DNA of 64,000 nt from Fallopia convolvulus. Lineage: Eukaryota > Streptophyta > Magnoliopsida > Caryophyllales > Polygonaceae. The notes under the pieces were generated by a model. It worked only from the letters and a program-made list of their open reading frames with translations, was not told the DNA's origin and did no database searches. A program made the position numbers and the translations under genes. This document shows positions 55,810-64,000 of this stretch, in pieces (position 1 is the first letter of the stretch; each line of letters begins with the position of its first letter). The DNA lies in NCBI GenBank assembly GCA_964016875.1, contig OZ024733.1, positions 19,465,824-19,529,823 on the forward strand, in the 5' to 3' direction.

Positions 55810-57729
55810 TCAAGTTGTGTCCCAAATGTGCAGGAAATCCCTGCAGAAATGGAACTTTTTAGCTGTCACTATCTTGGTCCCAAAGTCAGCTGGATTTTCT
55901 TCTCCCTTTACTTTCTTGACCTCAAGTGATTTCTCTTCAATCAGAACTCTAATGAAATGATGCCTTACATCAATGTGCTTGGACCTTTCATGGAACATAG
56001 GGTCTTTGCACAAATATAAAGCACTTTGGCTGTCCATGTAAAGCACTGGTGTCATAGGTACAGATTGGATTTCTTTCAAAATTCCTGTAAGCCAGATGGC
56101 TTCCTTTGCAGCTTCAGTGGCAGCAATATATTCAGCTTTTGTTGAGGAAAGAGCAACAACAGATTGTTGTTGTGCCTTCCAACAGATACAGTTGCCTGCC
56201 CAGGTGTAGAAGTATGCAGAGGTAGATTTCCTATTGTCTTTGTTGCTTGCATAATCAGAATCACAGTAACCATGTAACTCATTAGTAGAAGCATGCTCAG
56301 AATAGACAAGATAGTAACCCTTAGTGCCATTTAAGTATCTCAAACAAAACTTCATGGCATTCCAGTGACACTCACCAGGGTTTGACATAAACCTACTCAA
56401 TACACTAATTGCAAAGGCCAGGTCAGGCCTTGTGCAAAGCATTGCATACATAACAGACCCAACAGCAACATCATAAGGCACCTTAGACATCTTAGCTTTC
56501 TCATCAGGTGTACTAGGACAGGACCTTTTAGACAACTCTAAATGCCCTCCTAAGGGAACAGAAGTGGGTTTAGAATCAAGCATTTTGAACCTTTCTAGAA
56601 CCTTAAACAGGTAATCACTTTGAGACAACCACATTTTCTTGTTTTTCCTATCTCTAGTAATTTTTATGCCAAGGATCTTTTGAGCTGCCCCTAAGTCTTT
56701 CATATCAAAGTGAAGTTTTAGGTCTCTTTTCACACCAGAAATGATAACCTTAGAGGAACACATCAACAGGATATCATCAACATATAAAAGCACAAACAGG
56801 GGAATCTTGGTCCTAATGCCTTTGAAATAGAGACATGTATCACAACTGCTTCTTATAAAACCAAGTTTCCTCATGCACAGGTCAAACATGTTGTTCCATT
56901 GCCTAGGGGACTACTTAAGGCCATAAAAAGATTTTTTAAGTAAGCAAACATGGTCAGGTTTAGCAGAGTTCACAAATCTCTTAGGTTGTTTCATGTGAAT
57001 GATCTCATTTAATTCACCATGCAAGAAGGCAGTTTTCACATCCATTTGTTCTAGTTCCCAGTTGTACACAGCAGTCATAGCAAGTAAGAGTCTAAGAGTC
57101 TTATATTTAATCACAAGTGCAAAGATATCATTGTAATCTATGCCCTCCTTTTGGGAGAAGCCCTTAGCTACAAGCCTGGCTTTGTATCTAGGGGGATCTC
57201 TAGAGTGAGCACCATCTTTAAGTTTCTAAATCCATTTACAATCAATCAGTCTAGCATTGGCTGGCTTGGGGACAAGGACCCAAGTATTGTTAGCATACAT
57301 AGACTGCATTTCTTCATTCATGGCACTTATCCAATTTTTAGCATGCATACATTTCATGGCAATCTCATAAGTGTCAGGTGTAAAAGAATTCACAACATGC
57401 TCAGAGGCAAGGCAAGCATACTCAATCAAGTTCACCTCAGACAGAAGATCAGAAAACTCAACAAACATGATAAACCTCCTATTAGGAACCCTAGTCCTTG
57501 GTTCTCTATCTCTAGTTAGTTGATAGTCTATCAAGTCATTGCTAGAGGGCACAAAGTTGCTAATAGGTGGATTACTTACCTCCCCACCTGATTGGTGAGA
57601 GTTCTGGTCTTCAGTACTTGTGTTTGTCACATTTTCAGTGACACTTTCATCTTCACCTTGCTCTGGATGGTCATCAACTCCATGACCATCATGGTCATCT
57701 TCATTTAGCTCCACTTGAGCCCCTTGATC
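55810..57729 (-). pseudogene. Copia integrase tail, reverse transcriptase and RNase H
   Basis: One reading frame carries the integrase C-terminal extension (DREPRTRVPNRR), the RT entry (ARLIDCKWI), DVKTAFLHGEL, the catalytic LLYVDDILLMCS, and RNase H (GYCDSDYASNKDNRKSTSAYF, VALSSTKAEYIAATEAAKEAIWL, DSQSALYLCKDPMFHERSKHIDVRHHFIR). Stops at 57730-57732, 57226-57228 and 56911-56913 interrupt it. The last, in the conserved GLKQSPRQWN region, looks like CAG to TAG. All other motifs are intact, so the damage is recent. Confidence 0.9.
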
Positions 57730-59560
57730 TTATTCATTTTCTTCTTCAGAAGTTGCTTCATGTGGCAGGAAGAACTTGTTCATTTCTGCTTCAGTGCTGG
57801 TACCTGCACACTCAGTAGGTGAGTTAGTTTTGTTCTTAAAATGAAACTCTGACCCATTAAAGGTCACACTTCTGGAGGTAATTACTTTGTAGCCATGAGG
57901 CTGACAAAGCAACAGTTTGTAACCCTTAACACCTTCAGGATAGCCTAACATAACACATTTTTGAGCTCTTGGTTGCAACTTGCCTTGAGATACATGAGCA
58001 TAGGTTGTGCAACCAAATGCTTTTAAATGTGACAGATTAGGTTTCTTGCCAGTCCACATCTCATATGGTGTCTTAAAGTCAACCACAGAGGATGGAGACC
58101 TGTTAATGAGATAGAAGGCAGTTGTGACTGCCTCACCCCAAAGTGAAGGTTTCATTCCAGCACCAATGAGCAAGCACCTTGCTTTTTCAAGCAAGGTTCT
58201 GTTCATTCTCTCAGCAGTGCCATTCTGCTGAGGTGTGCTTGGAACTGTCAAATGTCTTTTAATACCATTAGCACTACAGAAAGAATCAAACACATGATTG
58301 CAAAATTCAAGGCCATTATCAGTCTTAAGACACTTAAGCTTCAAGTTTGTTTCATTTTCAATAGAAAGTTTCCAGGTTTTAAAAGCATCAAAGGCCTCAT
58401 CTTTAGTTCTTAACAAGTATATCCAAACTTTCCTAGAGAAGTGATCAATTAAAGACATGAAATATCTCCTACCACCAACAATATCAACTTGGGCAGGGTC
58501 CCACAGATCAGAATGAACATATTCAAGAGGGGATTTAGCAACATATGCAGACTTGTTAAAACTATGCCTAGCTTTCTTACCTAGAACACAAATTTCACAG
58601 AAGCTCAAATCAACAAGTTTTTTGTCAATTAAACCAGTCTTAAACAAATAATTTAAGCCTTTCATGCCAATATGACCAAGTTTAACATGCCAGAGTTTGG
58701 TGAGATCAGGTGTCATAACATTACAAATTTCAGAGAAATTAAGTTCAGGAGAGGCAATAACTTTGTATAACCCTCCCACTTTAACCCCTTTCACAAGGGT
58801 AGTCCCATTCCTAATGACTTCCCTTATACCTGAATGAGTAATGATATGACAGCCCAAATCATCAAACATAGACTCAGACATGAGGTTCCTCCTCAGGTCA
58901 GGTACCCACCTAACCTTCTGGAGTACTCTAATTTTTCCATCAAACATCTTAAGAGGGAAATTACCAATACCCCTGATAGGCAGTGCAGTGTGGTCACCAA
59001 GTAAGACCTCACCACCAACAAACTCATGCAAGGAATCAAACAAGGATTTATCAAAGGAAGCATGCAGGGTGCAACCAGAATCAAGAATCCAGGCATGTTT
59101 GTCAACAGAGTTAGAACACACAAGCAATTCATAAGAATATTCAGACCTACACTCTAACAAAGCAACAGAATCATGAGAGGATTTCTGGTTTTCTTCCTTC
59201 TGTTTCTTCTTACAGTCTTTAATGAAATGATTAGTACCACCACAATAATAACATTTTCTCTTATCCTTTTTCTCATTATCATGCTTGTCATTCCTTTTGT
59301 TTTGTTTCTTTTTGTTATTGTTGCCCTTTTTACCCTTAATCATGAGAACCTCAGTTTTAGACTCAGTTTTCTTTTCACCTTTAATTTTGAAGACTTTCAG
59401 GGTTTCATTCTTCTCAAGAATAGCATCAATGATTTTGGCCTTAGTCAGGCCTCCACAGAACTGAATAACATCCTTAATGGTATCAAACTGAGGAGAGAGT
59501 AGAGAATTGAGCAACAAAACTGCTTGGTGGGAATCCTTAATCTTGTCATTGCCCTTTCAA
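57730..59560 (-). pseudogene. Copia gag tail, protease and integrase
   Basis: A long open frame (595 residues from 59517) holds the end of the gag helices (LLLNSLLSPQFDTI), a CCHC knuckle (CYYCGGTNHFIKDC), the protease DSGCTLHAS, the GAG-pre-integrase block (LWHVKLGHIGMKGL), and the integrase core with D, D and E (SLIDHFSRKVW, KTDNGLEFCN, PQQNGTAERMNRTLL). It ends at a stop (57730-57732) before the integrase C-terminal extension. Its frame differs from the N-terminal gag frame, so a 1- or 2-base indel lies near 59555. Confidence 0.9.
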
Positions 59561-59948
59561 GTTCTTGAGTCATCCTTAAGAACTTGTCCAGGTTCTCATT
59601 GAGTGACAGATTAAGGTCCATCTTAAAAGTGAAAGTTCTAATGAGAAGGGAGACAAGACAGGCCTCAGTTTTGACCAGATAAAGGTCTTCCAAGGCCTTC
59701 CAGAGAGATTTAGCATTAGTGAAACTTACCACTTGACGAGCCACGTCGTCAGTTAATCTCACCATAATCTCAGAGTGTGCAATTTCATCCATTTCTGCCT
59801 TTTCCTCTGCTTTTGCTCCAGCAGGGAAGTCTCCTTTAATCGCCTTCCAACATTTTTCTTTGATGAGCACAACTTTCATCTTAACTTGCCACATAGCAAA
59901 GTCAGATATGCCATCAAACAGCTTAATCCTGCTAGAGTTTTCTGCCAT
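59445..59948 (-). pseudogene. Copia gag, N-terminal part
   Basis: Starts MAENSSRIKLFDGISDFAMWQVKMKVVLIKEKCWKAI (59948; a Met 13 codons upstream is also possible), the Tork/Tnt1-like gag N-terminus, with SLWKALEDLYL following. The true frame is left near 59555. Beyond that point the frame continues ~110 bp in a wrong phase to 59445. Gag forms the Copia particle. Confidence 0.85.
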
Positions 59949-60026
59949 CACAAAGACAAAGCAACAATACACAAGATAGATGAACAATAGGCTTCACACC
60001 CAACAAAGAGTTGTTGGATGTAAGGT

Positions 60027-60335
60027 ACACAGACACTCTTTTGAAAGAGCTTGAGTGTACAATCCGAGAAAGGGATTACACCAGTATAACTATTGTCATG
60101 GTTTCTCCGGATTGCCCTAGGACCTTGAGCCAAACTCAAGTGTCCTGGTTATCAACAAGCAAGGAAGTCAAGGGATTAAACCTCAGGGATGGTAAGCACA
60201 CAGATCCAGACCGTGAGAAACTAGATCTCAGATCTGGACACTAACATAGAACCCTTTTGCAAGGGAGAGTGTATGAACCGAGAAAGGGATTACACCGGCA
60301 CAACCGTTACCCTGGTTTCTCCGGTTCACCTCAAA
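60027..60335. repeat. Diverged tandem repeat in the Copia leader
   Basis: Two ~90-bp blocks (60027-60115 and 60243-60335), ~216 bp apart, share ccgagaaagggattacacc and tggtttctccgg. Each begins with a short hairpin: ctcttttgaaagag (60036-60049) and cccttttgcaaggg (60252-60265). They lie between PBS and gag. Confidence 0.75.
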
Positions 60336-60612
60336 TCAAAAGGCCAAACCCTAAGAAGCAGTTTCTGTAGCGTTTTTCAAAAGGTTATAAGTCAAACGTT
60401 TGAAGGTTTTTGAACAAGAGCAAGCAGGAGTTAAGAAGATCCAGGTAAAAAACAAGAGATCTAGACCAAGGGAAATCACTCTCCAACCTCAAAGCTCATG
60501 GATCTGGCAAGAGACACAGAGTCAGTTGCCTAGGGTTCCAGAGAAGAGGAGAAGGAGCTTAACCCTAGCGAGTCAGACCTCAAACGCAGCGGAGCCTCAA
60601 GATCAGAGCGAA

Positions 60613-60628
60613 CCTGGCTCTGATACCA
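60613..60628 (-). promoter_or_regulatory. Copia primer-binding site
   Basis: Minus-strand TGGTATCAGAGCCAGG, two bases inside the 5' LTR: initiator tRNA-Met type. Confidence 0.9.
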
Positions 60629-60630
60629 AT

Positions 60631-61494
60631 TGTTGGGATCTCTACCGACTCAAGTTCGCTACTATTGTTCTAAAACGAGTTCGAAAAAACCTTTGAAAAA
60701 CATTGAACAAACAAACAGAAAGGGACACACAGTTGTTTACGCAGTTCGGACTAAGTCCTACGTCTGCGGAGCCTCAAGAGGGGAGACTCACCCAATCCAC
60801 TAGGCATCGAAGGCCATAAGAGCAAGTACAGATACAAGCAAGCACACACACAAGTGGCAAAAGCCAAGAACAAGAGAAGAAGAAAGAGATAAGCACAAAG
60901 CAACAAGAACAGAGACAAACAGAGCTGGCAAGCTCACAAGAACCCAGTCACACAGACCCGAACTCCCTCGTCTCACTCTAGTTCTTCTTCCTTTTCTTTT
61001 TCTCTCTTGATCTCGTCACGAATCCATAAGGGCGAAGGAGTCGAAGAGAAGTAGCTCGAGAGAGCCAAACCCTAGAAACCAAAGCGCCGCGGAGAAGTGA
61101 GCAAGATGCTCTCGAGGGTTCCAAACATTCCCTTTTATATGAAACCCTAGAGCCAAGACGACATCGTCTCCATTAATGAACCTAAGAGCATGGATCAGAA
61201 GTGGAGAGGCCCAAGATCGGAAATAGGCCCAACAAGTCGTCAGTTGAGCTCACGCAATAAGTCACACAAGGAACCAGCCCAATACATAACACAACAACAA
61301 TGGCATGAGCCAAGCTTGACCAAAGGATGGTCAAGTGGCTCAGGCCATGGGTCATGGTCCAAAGAGGGTGATTCGATGGCATCTCAAGCGTGAGCCATGA
61401 TCCCTGTCCTAGGTTCTACCTACTTGTGTGTGTTAGCATTGCACTATAATGTTCAAATGTTTACATATTACAACATAGGATTATTAACATTACA
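60631..61494 (-). repeat. Copia 5' LTR
   Basis: 864 bp, same length as the 3' copy. About 11 substitutions by eye (for example aaagac/agagac, gggtgaagg/gggcgaagg, gacgacg/gacatcg), no indels. Confidence 0.95.
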
Positions 61495-61792
61495 TCTCTT
61501 AATTTAGTATTTTATTTAATAATCTAATTTTTATAAACTAGAGTAATCTCTCTTCTCGGGTTTTCGTTACGGTTCTTTCCCGGGACGTCTTTTTTGAACC
61601 GTTAGGGCTAAGCTTTAAATACTCTTGAATCGTCTTCTGATTTAATTTATCCAAGAATTATTTTCCCTAGTTTTCCTTAGCCTTTCCTCTCCACCCTTAG
61701 TTACGTTCTTTGAGTCAGGCATCCACCTCGGACTCCGCTCACCCCCTTGACCAACAAGGGTTCCGATATGAATCCATACCGGGTCCGTATCA
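61495..61792 (+). repeat. Chromovirus 5' LTR, right part
   Basis: Continues the LTR after the Copia insertion and ends GGTCCGTATCA. Total LTR length without the insert and duplication is about 372 bp. The interior begins with ACTGGTGCTTTCATC at 61793, at the place of the primer-binding site. Confidence 0.75.
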
Positions 61793-61816
61793 ACTGGTGC
61801 TTTCATCCCGAACACC

Positions 61817-63453
61817 ATGAATGATGCCGAAGGAATCGTCGCCGAGCCTACCATGGCTGACTTGCTCGACATGCTGTTGCAATTCACCACCGATGTGCAA
61901 AAAATTCGCCTCGATCAGGACAATGTGCGTCGGGAACAAGAAATTGCCCGTCTTCGCACTGACAATGGGTATGATCTCATCAACAATCACCATAATCCAC
62001 CACCGGCAGTTCCTGCGAACCCGGTTGCCGCGATCTCGGCCGTTGGATACGCACCACCAATCGTTCCGCCCAACCCTGTTGTTGCGGCGCAGCCAAGCGT
62101 TCAGCCCAACCCTAACGTGGGCGTTGTTCAGCCGATCCTGCCAAACCCTAATATCGCGTTACAGCCAATCACCGCGCATCAACCAGCCCTACCACTCCCG
62201 GTTCAAGTGCCGCCTTCACCACCGCCAGTAGCGGAAGACCAAGCCGTGATCCGCGCGCCTCTTGCCCAGGAAAACACCCCAAAAATCCGGGTCGACTCCC
62301 CGAAATTCAATGGCTCAGACCCGAAAGGATGGATCTTTAAAGTTCAGGCTTACTTCGACTACTTTAATAGTACTGATCAAGATCGTTTACGTCTAGTTGG
62401 AATGTTGTTTGATCATCCGGCTTCAGACTGGTTTCGATATCAGCGCCGCAATAATTATGGTGAAACATGGCCTGCATTTCTATTATCGGTACAACAGCGT
62501 TTCGATCCGCATCATTATGAGGATTATGTGGGCTTATCGCCAAACTCCAACAACAAACATCAGTCTTGTCTTATCAGACTGAATTTGAGGCATTACTGAA
62601 CAATGTACAGGGGTTGTCTGAGCCTACTCTGATCTCCTTGTTTAAGGCAGGCCTACAGCAACCGATGAAGCGGGAATTGAATCTGCGTAATCCCGCCTCA
62701 TTATCACAAGCGTTTGCTCTAGCTCGGGAGTTGGAAGCATCTTTTCACGACACCACGTCGCCTGGATCTTCCAGTTTTCGACACCCTTGGAACTCGGCCA
62801 GCCCTAAATCGAGCGCACAGCTCCCAACCAACACTGCACCGCCGGCGGTTCCGCCTACTGCATCACCCGGAACACGCCCGACAACTTCGAACGGTAACTT
62901 TTCTAACCTTCCAATTAAGCGTCTTTCTGTTGCTGAACGTGAAGAGCGTACCAATAAAGGCTTATATTGGAATTGTGATGAGAGGTACCACCGGGGCCAT
63001 CGTTGTAAACCCCGTTTCTTAGCATTATTGAGCTGTGATGAAAGTGACGATAAAGAGCAGGAAGAAGTCACTGAGGAATTGGCGGTTACAAGGGACATTT
63101 CTAGTCTCCACACGATGTCTGGCCTTCCCAACCCACGCTCTTTGCGTCTTGAAGGCATGCTTCGGGGCGCCCCGGTACAAGTGCTGATTGATGGAGGTAG
63201 CACTCATAACTTTATTCACCCAGGTACCGTCGAGAAACTGGAGCTTTCAGTCTCTACTATTCCGCCATTTCGTGTTTTCGTGGGGAACGGTGCTTATTTA
63301 TTGTGCACCCATCAATGTCCGGCAACTTCCATCCAACTTCAGAGGCATGAATTTTCTATTGATCTTTATGTATTGGAAGTGCATGCACCGCCTATTGTTC
63401 TCGGTGTCCAATGGTTACAGACTTTGGGGATTGTGGCTCATGATTATGCCTAA
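61817..63453 (+). pseudogene. Chromovirus gag and protease
   Basis: Gag starts MNDAEGIVAEPTMADLL, with a Pro/Asn/Val-rich linker and the capsid core (RVDSPKFNGSDPKGWIFKVQAYFDYF, DWFRYQRR, WPAFLLSVQQRFDPHHYEDYVG). A ~1-base deletion near 62530 shifts the frame, which continues as SYQTEFEALLNNVQGLSE...LISLFKAGL. The zinc knuckle reads LYWNCDERYHRGHRCK, so the first Cys of CxxC is missing. The protease has VLIDGGSTHNFIHP (catalytic DGG/STHNF of chromoviruses) and ends VLGVQWLQTLG. A stop follows at 63451 where related proteins continue into RT. Confidence 0.85.
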
Positions 63454-63459
63454 CTAACG

Positions 63460-64000
63460 ATGCAATTTTCCTGGAATGATAAGCATGTGCTTCTGCAGGG
63501 TGATCGCCAGTCACCGAAGCAAATTTCTATGCATGAACTGCACTCTCTTTGTGCTTCTGACGGGATAGCCGAATGTTTTGAAATCCTCAGTGTCCCTTCT
63601 CCTTCAATTGACGAGGCACAGGAATTTCCGGCCGATCTGCCTTTAGCAATTCGTGACACACTTCAGTGACATTTATCTGTGTTTCGAATGCCAACCGACT
63701 TGCCACCGCCTTGAGCTTGGGACCACCGGCTTCACTTACAACCGGGCTCTAAGTCGATTAATGTGTGTCCGTATTGATATCCTTATTTTCAGAAATCTGA
63801 AATTGAACACCAGGTGAAAGCCATGCTCCATTAGGGCATAATTCGGCATAACACGAGCCCATTCTCTTCTCCAGCGCTATTAGTGAAGAAAAAGGACGGC
63901 AGTTTTCGCTTCTGCATTGACTACACAGCCCTCAATAACAACATTGTCGCATATAAGTTTCCTATTCCTATAGTTGATGAATTATTTGATGAGTTAGGCC
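63460..64000 (+). pseudogene. Chromovirus protease-RT linker and start of RT (partial)
   Basis: After the stop at 63451 the translation resumes (MQFSWNDKHVLLQGD) and reaches the RT entry in about 63890-64000: [37 protein letters not shown] further stop lies at 63667 and others follow (PP then stop near 63712). The window ends inside RT. Confidence 0.8.

Larger units (their letters stand above)
54845..61494 (-). mobile_element. Full-length Ty1-copia element (Tork-like), young
   Basis: 6,650 bp with two 864-bp LTRs that differ at about 11 positions by eye, PBS for initiator tRNA-Met, PPT, and perfect TCTCT target duplications (54840-54844 and 61495-61499). The interior encodes gag, protease, integrase, RT and RNase H in Copia order on the minus strand. 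One frameshift and three in-frame stops disable this copy. It sits in the 5' LTR of a chromovirus. Confidence 0.95.
54766..64000 (+). mobile_element. Chromovirus (Ty3-gypsy), 5' part, continues past the window
   Basis: A plus-strand element with its 5' LTR split by a Copia insertion, then PBS, gag, protease and the first RT motifs. The RT block [17 protein letters not shown] and the gag/protease style place it among plant chromoviruses. Breaks are present in gag and after protease. Confidence 0.8.

Overview
This window is repeat-dominated nuclear DNA of a flowering plant, most likely a eudicot. Evidence: plant-type LTR retrotransposon lineages (Tekay, Athila and Tat/Ogre Ty3-gypsy; Tork-like Ty1-copia), a MULE, hAT MITEs, a Helitron with TC...CTAG ends, an L1 LINE, and a plant-specific phi-class glutathione transferase gene with plant splice sites. 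There is no operon structure, CRISPR array, rRNA or convincing tRNA gene. The species cannot be named from the sequence.

Layout. 1-4515: decayed 3' half of a Tekay chromovirus (RT, integrase tail and chromodomain remnants) ending in a 2.3-kb LTR, inserted into the RNase H region of a minus-strand Tat/Ogre element (4516 to about 9865). 9878-14954: a ~5.1-kb MULE with a four-exon FAR1/MURA-like transposase (one frameshift), a convergent proline-rich companion gene and hairpin-rich ends. 15083-16357: a MULE-type MITE with a hAT MITE inside it. 17600-22316: end of an Athila-like element whose LTR is split by a solo Tekay LTR (19428-21671). 22317-26357: Copia integrase fragments broken by a hAT-like end and a Helitron, then a Copia-type LTR. 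26633-26839: a small hAT MITE. 28331-33127: a Tat element with LTRs that carries only gag-protease. 33336 to about 37340: an L1 LINE with its RT core deleted. 39401-45775: a complete non-autonomous LTR element with two ~2.9-kb LTRs, a 489-bp interior and perfect target duplications. 46849-51160: an Athila derivative with gag and protease but no RT or integrase, ended by a Copia 3' fragment (51160-52128). 52700-54260: the only host-type gene seen, a GSTF. 54766-64000: a chromovirus running off the right edge, with a young full-length Copia element (54845-61494) inserted in its 5' LTR.

How it fits together. Insertion order can be read from target duplications and split features: Tekay into Tat; solo LTR into Athila LTR; hAT into MITE; Helitron into hAT-like sequence into Copia; Copia into chromovirus LTR. 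Nearly every transposon gene has stops or frameshifts. The most informative oddities are a series of polypurine-tract/LTR-start modules stacked at the 5' edge of Tekay-family LTRs, a palindromic CCGCG-NN-CGCGG motif shared by three otherwise different gypsy elements, the duplicated hairpins just upstream of the MULE transposase, and a GSTF whose catalytic serine position is occupied by cysteine.
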